Shown here: one piece after another, positions 16,716-25,217 of the stretch | Numbering within the stretch: position 1 is the first letter of the stretch | How the letters are laid out: the number at the start of each line of letters is the position of its first letter | Assembly (NCBI RefSeq): GCF_001956045.1 | Contig: NZ_MRTH01000002.1 | Coordinates: forward strand, 310,001 to 374,000 | DNA: 64,000 nucleotides | Direction: 5' to 3' | From: Paenibacillus sp. FSL H7-0331 | GTDB lineage: Bacteria > Bacillota > Bacilli > Paenibacillales > NBRC-103111 | Made by a program: the position numbers and the translations under genes | Notes under the pieces: generated by a model | What the model was told of the DNA's origin: nothing | Database searches by the model: none | Seen by the model: only the letters and a program-made list of their open reading frames with translations

Positions 16716-19076
16716 TTGAATCTAAAAAGAATGCTGTCAAACCGGAGAAGTGTAATTATAACCTGGTTGATTTCGTATATTGTCGTGTTATTCGTACCCG
16801 TATTATTCAGCGCCGCGCTGTATTGGGAGGCTCAAAATACCATTGATGAACAGATTCAAAGAGCTAATGATACACTGCTGAAGCAGATGCAGGATGCTAT
16901 AGATAATGAAATTGCACAGGTCAATCGCTTGACCAATGAAATGTACTCCAATGTAAAGGTACATGATTTATTTTATTCCAACAAGTTTGCGCGTGATGAT
17001 TTTCGTTATGAGCTGTACGGGATTGCACAGGATTTGGGTAGATACCGCTCAACATTTTCCAATATTGATGAATATTACATTTACTGGTCAACGAGTGATA
17101 TTGTGATAACTCCAATGGTCTACAAGCCTTCGAGCTTGCTTTATTCGGATCTGTACAGCGGCAGTGAATTGAGCTTTGGGGCGTGGACCCATAAGATCAG
17201 CAATTTAAAGCAGCGGCAAACGATGTATACAAGTCGTATCAATGAAACAGGGCGTAAGCAGAGCTATGTAAGCTTTATAAGTCCTTTTCCTGCGGATAGT
17301 AATGACAAATCAGTAGGTTCTATTGTGGTGATGATCGATACGAACAAACTGTTGCATACCATTTCCAGCGTGGGTCAATTTAACGGCGGGGATTTATTTA
17401 TACTCAATGAAAATAAACAGGTCCTGGTCTCGAATACGACAAAGGAGATCGATTTATCACCAGTAAGCCAAATTTTGGAAACTTCAGGGAATGTATATGG
17501 TAACTACCACGGAATCAAATCGCAATTTTTTTATATTAAGTCTTATAATTCAAAATTATCCTACTTGATGGTTGTTCCCGGTAATCTGGTGTGGACAGCT
17601 TCTGCTTATGTACGAAATGTAGCCGCTTACAGTATTGTTTTCAGTGTGCTTGGCGGTTGCATCCTCACGGTATTTTTCTTGCGCAGAAACTATAAGCCGT
17701 TGGATTCGATCATGCAATCGATGACGCTGTACTTTGGAGCGGAGCAGAAATCCGGCAACGAGTTCCATTTCATTCAAAACGCCTTTGTGGATACAGTGAA
17801 TGAGAAGGAGCAAACGAATGTCCGATTGAAACAGCAGCAAAATCAGTTGCGGTCACACTGGATTTCCAGATTGCTGAAGGGACGCATGGATGCCCAACTT
17901 TCCCTGGAAGAGGCTGAGCCTTCGTTTGAGCTTAAATTTGACTCGGAAAATTTTTGCGTGATGCTGTTTTATTTGGAGGATAGCGAGCTGTTCTTTAAGA
18001 AGGCTCATCATCTGAAGGTTGCCGATAAATATAAGCTGCTGCAATTTATAGTGACCAATGTAGTCGAGGAACTGGTCAATCAGCAGCATACGGGATACAT
18101 GGCTGAGGTGGACGATATGATGGCTTGTTTAATCAATATTCGCCTACAAGATTCGAAAGATACGGCTGATCGACTGGAACCTATAGCCCGAGAGGCACAA
18201 AGCTTTCTGAAGAAGCATTTTGAGATTGAGGTTACCATCTCCATTAGCGGCTTTCACACCTCGAAGCTTGAAATTCCGGAAGCCTACAATGAAGCACTCG
18301 ATGCCATGGAATATAAGCTGATACGCGGCAAACATGAAATTATTAGGTATGAAAAGATTCGAAAGGGAGACCCCTCACAATTGAAGGCGGGTTACTATTA
18401 TCCTCTGCAAATTGAGCAGCAGCTCATTAATTATGTTAAAGCCGGCGATGTGAATAAAGCAAGGGCATCATTAAATGAAATCATCGAACGCAATTTCCAT
18501 CAATCGGTTATGAATGTGGAGCTTGCCAAATGTTTATTTTTTAATCTCGTGAGCACGTTTATTAAAACGATGAATGAAATCGGGGATATGGATATACAAG
18601 AGACTTTTTTTCACAACAATCCACAGGCGATTGAAGAGTTGACTCATTCCCAAACTATAGCCGATATGCACCAGCAATTACTGGTAATGTTGGAGGAGGT
18701 TTGCCGTCTTACAGCTGCGAAGCTGGAGGTTAATAAGTTAAAGCTGAAGGATGATGGATTAGGTGAGTTTCTGCAAAAAATTATCAAATTTGTGAAGGAA
18801 AATTATGCGGATGCCAACTTGAATATATCGATGATCGGAGACTCATTTCAAATGAAGCCGACTTATGTATCCAAGCTGTTTAAAGATCATTCCGGTGAGG
18901 GGTTATTGGACTATATTAATAAAATTCGAATTGAGAAGGCGAAAACCCTTTTAAGAGAAGGGAATATTCCTTTACAGGAGGTTGCCAATCTGAGTGGGTT
19001 TAATGATCTTAATACCTTTATGCGCCTGTTTAAAAAATTTGAAGGGATAACGCCTGGTCAATATAAAACATTTTGA
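16716..19076 (+). CDS. Membrane-bound AraC family regulator (YesN/sensor type)
   Basis: The 786-residue protein starts with TTG (AGGGGGG 8 nt upstream). It has a first membrane helix (about 15-40, IITWLISYIVVLFVPVLF), an extracytoplasmic sensing region (about 45-290) and a second helix (about 298-318, YSIVFSVLGGCILTVFF). A long cytoplasmic part ends in two AraC helix-turn-helix motifs (about 690-786: ISMIGDSFQMKPTYVSKLFKDHSG and LQEVANLSGFNDLNTFMRLFKKFEGITPGQY). This layout is typical of Paenibacillus regulators next to sugar ABC transporters. It probably senses an external carbohydrate and activates the solute-binding protein gene 105 nt downstream. Confidence 0.9.
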   Translation: MNLKRMLSNRRSVIITWLISYIVVLFVPVLFSAALYWEAQNTIDEQIQRANDTLLKQMQDAIDNEIAQVNRLTNEMYSNVKVHDLFYSNKFARDDFRYELYGIAQDLGRYRSTFSNIDEYYIYWSTSDIVITPMVYKPSSLLYSDLYSGSELSFGAWTHKISNLKQRQTMYTSRINETGRKQSYVSFISPFPADSNDKSVGSIVVMIDTNKLLHTISSVGQFNGGDLFILNENKQVLVSNTTKEIDLSPVSQILETSGNVYGNYHGIKSQFFYIKSYNSKLSYLMVVPGNLVWTASAYVRNVAAYSIVFSVLGGCILTVFFLRRNYKPLDSIMQSMTLYFGAEQKSGNEFHFIQNAFVDTVNEKEQTNVRLKQQQNQLRSHWISRLLKGRMDAQLSLEEAEPSFELKFDSENFCVMLFYLEDSELFFKKAHHLKVADKYKLLQFIVTNVVEELVNQQHTGYMAEVDDMMACLINIRLQDSKDTADRLEPIAREAQSFLKKHFEIEVTISISGFHTSKLEIPEAYNEALDAMEYKLIRGKHEIIRYEKIRKGDPSQLKAGYYYPLQIEQQLINYVKAGDVNKARASLNEIIERNFHQSVMNVELAKCLFFNLVSTFIKTMNEIGDMDIQETFFHNNPQAIEELTHSQTIADMHQQLLVMLEEVCRLTAAKLEVNKLKLKDDGLGEFLQKIIKFVKENYADANLNISMIGDSFQMKPTYVSKLFKDHSGEGLLDYINKIRIEKAKTLLREGNIPLQEVANLSGFNDLNTFMRLFKKFEGITPGQYKTF

Positions 19077-19181
19077 GCATGATTTTGGATATTTTGAGGG
19101 TTCCATGACCTGCTGTATAGAGGCATAATCGGATGGTAAGTCTTAACAGGGCTACCAGTAAACAAGGAGGTCATTGTATAC

Positions 19182-20819
19182 ATGAACAACAAAGTGAAAA
19201 GGTCTTTTGCTGTACTCACAACAGGGCTCATGGGAGGCAGCTTGCTGCTTGCGGCTTGTTCCAAAGAGGCGACCCCAGCACCGGGCAGTACACCTTCAGA
19301 AACGAAAACGCCTACAACGACAACAGCAACAACCGCTGGTACGTATCCCATCAAAACGGATAAGGTCATTACGCACTGGTACGTTGCCGGAGCCGGACAA
19401 TTGGCGGCCATTCCGGATGTGAACAACTGGCCGGTCTTTCAGGAATTAGCGAAACGGACGGGAATTAAGGAAAAGTATATTTCACCCGCCGTCAATCAGG
19501 CCAAGGAGCAGCTTAATGTGATGTTTGCATCCGGTGAATACGCCGATATCATCGAATGGAATTTTTTGAACGATTACCCCGGTGGACCTGAGAAAGCAAT
19601 TAAAGATGGCAACATCTTAAAGCTTAACGATCTGATAGACAAATTTGCGCCTAACCTGAAAAGGTATTTGAAAGCGCACCCAGATGTGGACAAACAAATT
19701 AAAACAGATAACGGTACCTATTACGGTTTTCCCTTCATACGAGGTGATGATTGGCTGAAAACATATGGTGGGCCGATTATCCGTAAGGATTGGCTGGATG
19801 ATCTTGGCTTACAGGTACCTACGACGATTGACGAATGGTATATCGTGCTGAAAGCTTTCAAGGAGAAGAAGGGAGCAGCGGCTCCACTGACCTTTATAAG
19901 CGGTGTTCCACGCGTATTTGATGACCTGGGCACGGGTGCTTTTGTTGGAGCTTACGGGGTAACACGCGGCTTTTCCTTGAAGGATGGCAAAGTCATATTC
20001 GGACCTGCGCAGCCGGGCTACAAGGAATTTCTGGCTACCATGCGCAAATGGTACGTTGATGGCTTACTGGATAAGGACATCGCAACCATTGACGGGAAAA
20101 TCAGGGATGCCAATATGACATCGGGTAAATCCGGAGCGACTTATGCCTTGGCAGGTGGAGGTATCGGCAAATGGCTGACGGCAATGAAGGATAAGGATCC
20201 CAAATATAATGTAGTCGGCGCCCCGTATCCGGTATTGAAAAAAGGCGATATTCCGATGTTCGGCCAAAAGGATTACACAGCACCAAGCGGCGGAACGTAT
20301 GCGATCTCACCAAAAAGCAAAAATCAGGAGCTGGCGGTTCAATTGCTCGACTACGGCTTTAGCGAAGAAGGCATGTTATTCTATAACTTCGGAGTTCCAG
20401 GCGTCAGCTATGATATGAAAAATAACTATCCTACATATTCGGATGTGATTAAGAAAGATTACAGCTTGAACCTCGGTCTCTATACAAGGTCAACAGGCGG
20501 TCCGACCATTCAGGACAGACGTTATTATGAGCAATTCGCAGCGCTTCCACAGCAGCAGGAGGCTGTTACGACCTGGTTCAAAACCGATGTGGACAAATAC
20601 ATGCTGCCTCCGATTTCCCCGACACCGGAAGAAAGCTCGGAGCTGGCCAAGATTATGACCGAAGTGAATACGCTGGTCGACGAAACCACGATCAAGATTG
20701 TGTTGGGGACAGATACGCTGGATTCCTACGATAAGTTCCTTGACAAATTAAAAGCACTCAAGATTGATCGCGCCATTCAGATTGAACAGGCTGCATTGGA
20801 ACGCTATAACAAGAGATAG
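19182..20819 (+). CDS. Extracellular solute-binding lipoprotein (LplA-like, family 1)
   Basis: The protein has 545 residues. Its signal peptide ends in the lipobox LLAAC (Cys about residue 26) and is followed by a Thr/Pro-rich spacer (STPSETKTPTTTTATT). The mature part is a large carbohydrate-binding protein of the LplA/YtcQ type (THWYVAGAG, NVMFASGEYADII, YYGFPFIRGDDWLK, MLFYNFGVPGVSYDM). It would be anchored outside the membrane and hand substrate to the two permeases that follow. The ATG follows AAGGAGG with 11 nt spacing. The substrate is unknown; this family often binds oligosaccharides such as uronides or hemicellulose fragments. Confidence 0.92.
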   Translation: MNNKVKRSFAVLTTGLMGGSLLLAACSKEATPAPGSTPSETKTPTTTTATTAGTYPIKTDKVITHWYVAGAGQLAAIPDVNNWPVFQELAKRTGIKEKYISPAVNQAKEQLNVMFASGEYADIIEWNFLNDYPGGPEKAIKDGNILKLNDLIDKFAPNLKRYLKAHPDVDKQIKTDNGTYYGFPFIRGDDWLKTYGGPIIRKDWLDDLGLQVPTTIDEWYIVLKAFKEKKGAAAPLTFISGVPRVFDDLGTGAFVGAYGVTRGFSLKDGKVIFGPAQPGYKEFLATMRKWYVDGLLDKDIATIDGKIRDANMTSGKSGATYALAGGGIGKWLTAMKDKDPKYNVVGAPYPVLKKGDIPMFGQKDYTAPSGGTYAISPKSKNQELAVQLLDYGFSEEGMLFYNFGVPGVSYDMKNNYPTYSDVIKKDYSLNLGLYTRSTGGPTIQDRRYYEQFAALPQQQEAVTTWFKTDVDKYMLPPISPTPEESSELAKIMTEVNTLVDETTIKIVLGTDTLDSYDKFLDKLKALKIDRAIQIEQAALERYNKR

Positions 20820-20838
20820 GAATTTTACAGAGGCAGGG

Positions 20839-20873
20839 CAGAAGTGAGGCGATTCATCTCTTCTGTCTTCTTC
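20839..20873 (+). terminator. Hairpin between solute-binding gene and permeases
   Basis: CAGAAG-T-GA pairs with TC-T-CTTCTG around a 10-nt loop and is followed by TCTTCTTC. It is a likely partial terminator or mRNA-stabilising stem that raises binding-protein output over the permeases. Confidence 0.5.
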
Positions 20874-20902
20874 ATCAAGACTTGCTATGGAAGGGGAGTA
20901 TC

Positions 20903-21835
20903 ATGCAGAATGTCATCAAAAAAACGAATTGGAGGAAGTTCCTCCTTAATGATCTGATACGCAATAAGCTTCTTTATGTCATGATGCTGCCTGCATTGGC
21001 ATATTACATTATTTTCCATTATGGTCCTATGTATGGTGCTATAATAGCGTTTAAGGAGTACACACCATCGAATGGAATTATGAACAGCGAATGGGTGGGA
21101 CTTGCGAATTTCCAGGATTTTTTCAGCGGCTTTTATTTCTGGCGTATTTTCAAAAATACGTTGCTCATCAGCTTGTATTCCCTTATATTCGGTTTTCCCG
21201 CTCCTATTCTCCTGGCTCTGTTCATTAATGAACTGAGAAGTCAGGGCTTCAAACGTATCGTTCAGTCGGTAACGTATATGCCTTATTTTATTTCAGTTAT
21301 CGTGGTTTGCGGCATCATCAAGGACTTCACGAATAGCGGAGGTCTGATTAATACGCTAGCTAGTTATTTTGGCGGCGACGGTAAGACGATGCTGCAAAAT
21401 CCGAATTACTTTCGCCCGATTTATATACTATCCGAGATTTGGCAGCATTTTGGTTGGGAATCGATTATATATTTGGCAGCTCTAAGCGGTATTGATCAGG
21501 AGCAGTATGAAGCAGCCCGAATCGATGGAGCCGGACGCTGGCGGCAGATGCTCAATGTTACGATTCCCGGCATCCTGCCAACCATTACCATCCTGCTCAT
21601 TCTGCGTATGGGGAACCTGCTGAATGTAGGGTTTGAAAAAATCATTCTGCTCTACAATCCTTCGATCTACGAGACGGCAGATGTCATTGCCTCTTATGTA
21701 TATCGGAAAGGTCTGATTGAGTTCAACTGGAGTTTCAGCGCAGCGGTTGGCTTGTTCAATTCGTTAATCAATCTGGTTTTGCTGGTCACAGCTAATTATA
21801 TTAGCCGCAAAACGAGTGAAAACAGCTTGTGGTAA
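20903..21835 (+). CDS. ABC transporter permease, LplB family
   Basis: This 310-residue integral membrane protein has six predicted helices and the binding-protein-dependent permease loop EAARIDGAGRWRQMLNVTIPG, which contacts the ATPase. The opening NKLLYVMMLPALAYYIIFHYGPMYGAIIAFKEY is typical of LplB/YtcP-neighbour permeases. A TTG at 20882 is in frame, but ATG 20903, 5 nt after AAGGGGAG, gives the usual short cytoplasmic N-terminus. It pairs with the next gene; no ATPase is encoded here, so a shared MsmX-type ATPase is expected. Confidence 0.92.
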   Translation: MQNVIKKTNWRKFLLNDLIRNKLLYVMMLPALAYYIIFHYGPMYGAIIAFKEYTPSNGIMNSEWVGLANFQDFFSGFYFWRIFKNTLLISLYSLIFGFPAPILLALFINELRSQGFKRIVQSVTYMPYFISVIVVCGIIKDFTNSGGLINTLASYFGGDGKTMLQNPNYFRPIYILSEIWQHFGWESIIYLAALSGIDQEQYEAARIDGAGRWRQMLNVTIPGILPTITILLILRMGNLLNVGFEKIILLYNPSIYETADVIASYVYRKGLIEFNWSFSAAVGLFNSLINLVLLVTANYISRKTSENSLW

Positions 21836-21848
21836 GGAGTGTCCAAAC

Positions 21849-22730
21849 ATGGGTAACCAAAAGTCATTTTCGGATTCGTTAACCGACGGCTTCATTATTA
21901 TCGTTATGCTGGGCCTGATGCTCATTACAGCCTATCCGATCATCTATGTCATCCTTGCTTCGGTTAGTGATGGGACGGAGCTGATGAAGCACACTGGCTT
22001 TCTGTACAAATCATTCGGCTTTCATCTGGACGCCTATTACAAAGTGTTCGGAAATCCGAACATTCTTATCGGCTATGGCAATACGATCTTTGTGGTCATT
22101 GCCGCTTTGGCAGTCAGTATGAGCATCACAGCAATGACCGCTTATGTACTGTCGCGCAAGCAAGTATTTTGGAACAAAATCTTTATCTTTGTCATCGTGT
22201 TGACGATGTTTTTTAACGGAGGCCTGATTCCTTTTTATTTGATCGTTAAAAATGTCGGACTGATGAATTCTCTCTGGGCGCTGATTCTGCCCTTTGCCGT
22301 GAATACCTTTAATCTGATCATTATGCGAACCGCATTTATGAGTGTGCCTGACAGTCTGGAGGAATCCGCCAAGATCGACGGCGCCAATCATTTCGTGATT
22401 TTAACCCGTATTATTGTCCCGCTATCGCTACCTGTACTTGCTGTGATGTCACTGTATTATGCGGTGGAGAAATGGAATGGATGGTTTTATGCGTCCTTGT
22501 TTTTGAAGGACCGCAATCTGTTCCCGCTGCAGTTGATTCTCAGAGAAATCCTGATCTCGAATTCCACGGACAGCATGCTCGGTGGCGGAAGCATCGACAC
22601 AGCGGTTCAGATCAGCGAATCTATCAAATATGCAACCATAGTGGTCGCAACCTTGCCCATTTTGTGTATGTATCCTTTTGTACAGAAATATTTTGTAAAA
22701 GGGGTTATGGTTGGAGCTTTGAAAGGATGA
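21849..22730 (+). CDS. ABC transporter permease, LplC/YtcP family
   Basis: This 293-residue partner permease has six helices and the loop ESAKIDGANHFVILTRIIVPLSLP. Other family marks are ITAYPIIYVILASVSDG, NGGLIPFYLIVKNVGLMNSLWALILPFAVN and the ending KYFVKGVMVGALKG. ATG 21849 follows AAGGAGTG; an upstream in-frame GTG lies inside the previous gene. The stop overlaps the start of a small AraC gene, which is unusual for this transporter class. Confidence 0.92.
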   Translation: MGNQKSFSDSLTDGFIIIVMLGLMLITAYPIIYVILASVSDGTELMKHTGFLYKSFGFHLDAYYKVFGNPNILIGYGNTIFVVIAALAVSMSITAMTAYVLSRKQVFWNKIFIFVIVLTMFFNGGLIPFYLIVKNVGLMNSLWALILPFAVNTFNLIIMRTAFMSVPDSLEESAKIDGANHFVILTRIIVPLSLPVLAVMSLYYAVEKWNGWFYASLFLKDRNLFPLQLILREILISNSTDSMLGGGSIDTAVQISESIKYATIVVATLPILCMYPFVQKYFVKGVMVGALKG

Positions 22731-23128
22731 TGGTTACGACAACTCTGGAAACTGAAGTTGAGAATCGGGGGCAGATCAAATTAACGGGTAAACATCAGCA
22801 AATCGTAGATACGATGCTACGCCATATCAATCAGCATTATATGGAGCCTAACTTGTCGGTTGAGACGCTTGTTGACATTACCGGGTTGTCTACCAACTAT
22901 GTTCGGAGGGTTTTTAAAGCGGCGACCAGCCAATCGTTCTCGGAATATACGGCAAGGCTTCGGTTTCAAAAGGTAAAGGAGCTGCTGACCGAAACCGACC
23001 TGCCAGCAGTCAGAATCGGTGAGAGGGTGGGCTTCATCAATTCGAGCTACTTCTATGTTTCCTTTAAAAAGTTCACAGGAAAAACACCGGATTTGTACCG
23101 TAAGCATTACAAGGAAGCAACGAACTGA
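22727..23128 (+). CDS. Small AraC-family DNA-binding protein (HTH domain only)
   Basis: This 133-residue protein is essentially an AraC/XylS DNA-binding domain alone: HINQHYMEPNLSVETLVDITGLSTNYVRRVFK, then LPAVRIGERVGFINSSYFYVSFKKFTGKTPDLYRKH. The start overlaps the permease stop (ATG 22727 or 22730, with GAAAGG just before), so it is translationally coupled to the transporter. The frame stays open further upstream inside the permease, but that part is not AraC-like. It lacks any sensor or receiver domain. It could be a co-regulator or competitor for the same sites as the 786-residue regulator that starts the cluster. Confidence 0.82.
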   Translation: MMVTTTLETEVENRGQIKLTGKHQQIVDTMLRHINQHYMEPNLSVETLVDITGLSTNYVRRVFKAATSQSFSEYTARLRFQKVKELLTETDLPAVRIGERVGFINSSYFYVSFKKFTGKTPDLYRKHYKEATN

Positions 23129-23154
23129 AACAATGAGTTGGGAGTCTTTTGCCC

Positions 23155-23170
23155 ACCTCGTTATAATTTG
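23155..23170. repeat. Direct repeat copy 1 (left edge of MerR/AKR cassette)
   Basis: ACCTCGTTATAATTTG is identical to the sequence at 24984-24999. The two copies bracket a cassette whose codon use is visibly more GC-rich than its surroundings. The copy also contains TATAAT at 23162-23167, so it may double as a promoter element. Confidence 0.6.
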
Positions 23171-23197
23171 ACCGGAAACTTTGGACAAAAAGGAGAC

Positions 23198-23236
23198 CCG
23201 AACAATTATAGCGCCAGTAGCGTTGTTCGGTTTTTT
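23198..23236 (+). terminator. Strong terminator downstream of the AraC gene
   Basis: CCGAACAA (23198-23205) pairs with TTGTTCGG (23223-23230), with a smaller inner CGC/GCG pair, followed by TTTTTT. Confidence 0.85.
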
Positions 23237-23323
23237 GCATGATAAGTCTCCTTCAGCTTGCTCCGATCGGCATTAACAACCCATGTGATGGAAAAAAGTG
23301 AACGATACAAGCAATCGATAGAC

Positions 23324-23842
23324 TTAAGTTACAATGATGATCTGCTCCTGTAAAGCGGCTGCTGGGCATTGGACCGAAGCTCCGGTTTCAGGAAGGCTGC
23401 GATTCTTTAACCGGGATGCCGGACAACTGCCCGCGTCCTCCCGATTTGTTTCCCATTTGGCGGGATTGGTCGTGTCCGGTATGCGGTGCTCCAGAATGGC
23501 CTGATATTGGAGGGCTTTTTCTTCCAAATGGGCAACGCGGCGCTTGGCTTCTTCGAGCTGAACCAGCGCCGCTTCCCTATACTCCATCATAAGTGCGAAG
23601 CGCTGCGGAACGGTCGAATCACCTTCGAGGCAGAGGTCGACGTACGTTTTGATGTTTTCAATCGGCAGCCCAGTCTGCTTGAGGCATTTGACGCCATACA
23701 GCCAATTGATCGATTCTTCGTCGAACAGCCGAATGTTGTTTTTATTGCGTTGTACGCTCGGTACCAGGCCCTTATCCGTGTAAAAGCGTACGGCGTGCTC
23801 CGTGAGTCCTGTTATCAGGGCGGCATCTTGGACCGTATACAT
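23324..23842 (-). CDS. MerR family regulator (AdhR-like)
   Basis: This protein of 172 residues has an N-terminal MerR winged helix (YTVQDAALITGLTEHAVRFYTDKGLVPSVQRNKNNIRLFDEESINWL) and a coiled coil of about residues 75-115 (REAALVQLEEAKRRVAHLEEKALQYQAIL). The divergent promoter has the MerR hallmark of a 19-bp spacer. The C-terminal tail beyond about residue 120 is Pro/Ser/Cys rich and not family-like; it may be an extension caused by loss of the original stop. The start at 23842 is set by AAGGAGG 7 nt upstream; a TTG two codons earlier is less likely. AdhR-type regulators answer aldehydes and electrophiles. Confidence 0.88.
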   Translation of the reverse strand: MYTVQDAALITGLTEHAVRFYTDKGLVPSVQRNKNNIRLFDEESINWLYGVKCLKQTGLPIENIKTYVDLCLEGDSTVPQRFALMMEYREAALVQLEEAKRRVAHLEEKALQYQAILEHRIPDTTNPAKWETNREDAGSCPASRLKNRSLPETGASVQCPAAALQEQIIIVT

Positions 23843-23879
23843 GTGCAATCCTCCTTGGAAAAAAATTATTGAAGACGGC

Positions 23880-23910
23880 TTGACTTCGTGTTACACGAAG
23901 GCGCTAGGAT
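23880..23910 (+). promoter_or_regulatory. MerR-type promoter/operator driving the aldo/keto reductase
   Basis: The -35 box TTGACT (23880-23885) and -10 box TAGGAT (23905-23910) are separated by 19 nt, the distorted spacing used by MerR activators. The spacer region holds the perfect dyad CTTCGTG-TTA-CACGAAG (23884-23900). Confidence 0.88.
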
Positions 23911-24012
23911 TATTGTAACGCAAATCGGCCAGAAGCGGAATCCCCGCTGCGGTGCCCGATTCCCGGGAAACGCTGCCGTTTGCAGATTTACATTCGATTG
24001 GGAGGAATTAAT

Positions 24013-24864
24013 ATGCAAAACGTAACCTTGAACAACGGAGTGAAAATGCCGATCATCGGCTTCGGTGTCTACCAAGTTCCCGATGCTGAAGAATGCGAGA
24101 ACACGGTATATGAAGCGCTGAAGGCCGGTTACCGCCTGATCGATACCGCCGCCGGTTACCTGAACGAGGAAGCGGTTGGACGCGCAATCAAGCGCAGCGG
24201 CGTACCGCGCGAAGAACTGTTCATCACGACCAAGCTCTGGATTCAGGATGCCGGCTACGAGAGTGCCAAGCTGGCTTTTGCCAAGTCCTTGCAGAAGCTG
24301 CAGCTCGACTATCTCGATCTGTACCTCATTCACCAGCCGTTCGGCGATTACTACGGAGCATGGCGCGCGATGGAAGACCTGTACCGCGAAGGCAAGATCA
24401 AGGCGATCGGCGTCAGCAACTTCCTGCCCGACCGTCTGATGGACCTCATTGTGCATAACGAAATCGTGCCCGCCGTCAATCAGGTTGAAACGCACCCGTT
24501 CCACCAGCAGATCGACAACGCTGCTTTCATGAAAGAGCAGGGGGTGCAAATCCAGTCGTGGGGACCGTTCGCCGAAGGACGTAACAACATGTTCGGCAAC
24601 GAAGTACTGACCTTAATTGCAGAAAAACACAACAAATCCGTCGCCCAGGTCGTGCTGCGCTGGCTTGTTCAGCGCAAAGTCGTTGTTATTCCGAAATCGG
24701 TGCGCAAAGAGCGACTCGTCGAGAATTTCGATATTTTCGATTTTGCACTGAGCACGGAAGATATCGTACAGATTTCCACCCTTGATACGGGGGAAAGTCT
24801 TTTCTTATCGTACCACGACCCGGAAATCGCCAAGATGCTGGGCAGCTTGAGAGTCGATCTGTAA
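24013..24864 (+). CDS. Aldo/keto reductase
   Basis: This 283-residue NADPH-dependent (beta/alpha)8 barrel oxidoreductase belongs to the YvgN/2,5-diketo-gluconate reductase group. The catalytic tetrad is visible: Asp in LIDTAAGY, Tyr in the same motif, Lys in ITTKLW and His in YLIHQP. The cofactor segment [15 protein letters not shown] is at the C-terminal side. The ATG follows GGGAGG. It is driven by the MerR-type promoter at 23880, so an aldehyde-detoxifying role is likely. GC-rich codons (many GCC, GGC, CTG, CGC) set it apart from the genes on both sides. Confidence 0.92.
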   Translation: MQNVTLNNGVKMPIIGFGVYQVPDAEECENTVYEALKAGYRLIDTAAGYLNEEAVGRAIKRSGVPREELFITTKLWIQDAGYESAKLAFAKSLQKLQLDYLDLYLIHQPFGDYYGAWRAMEDLYREGKIKAIGVSNFLPDRLMDLIVHNEIVPAVNQVETHPFHQQIDNAAFMKEQGVQIQSWGPFAEGRNNMFGNEVLTLIAEKHNKSVAQVVLRWLVQRKVVVIPKSVRKERLVENFDIFDFALSTEDIVQISTLDTGESLFLSYHDPEIAKMLGSLRVDL

Positions 24865-25217
24865 CCTTTGATCGAATCGTAAATTCATCACGCAATCATT
24901 CGGTCCACAGCTCGATCCATCATGGCTTTACGATGAAAAGGCGGCACCAGGCTTTCCAGTATCTGAACGCGGTCCACCCTCCAACCTCGTTATAATTTGT
25001 GTACGAATTCAGGTTGTATACCAATATTCCAATTGCTTTTAAGCAGAGCCCTCTATCCTTCGGGGGCTTATTTCGTTTTCATGGCGATATAGAGCAGCTG
25101 CCATAATTTATGATATACAAGCCAGAAAAATATCTGAAACATTTATTATCCACTTCACGTTAATAAGATTGTTATCGAAATATACACAAAAAAACATACC
25201 ACGAGGAGAGAATTAAT
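24865..25217. other. Non-coding gap between aldo/keto reductase and SLH protein
   Basis: This 353-bp stretch holds no convincing gene. It contains the second direct-repeat copy (24984-24999), a weak hairpin AGCCC/GGGCT (25047-25068) followed by TATTT, and an AT-rich segment leading to the GAGGAGAG ribosome site of the SLH gene. The base composition changes from GC-rich to AT-rich near the repeat. Confidence 0.6.
24984..24999. repeat. Direct repeat copy 2 (right edge of MerR/AKR cassette)
   Basis: ACCTCGTTATAATTTG is identical to 23155-23170 and in the same orientation. Confidence 0.6.

Noticed and set aside
22472..22726. Upstream extension of the small AraC frame
   Set aside because: It lies wholly inside the permease gene in another frame; the AraC homology and a ribosome site begin at 22727.
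23155..24999. Insertion sequence or transposon carrying MerR/AKR
   Set aside because: No transposase or terminal inverted repeats are present; 16 bp is longer than a typical target duplication. Only a transferred cassette is supported.
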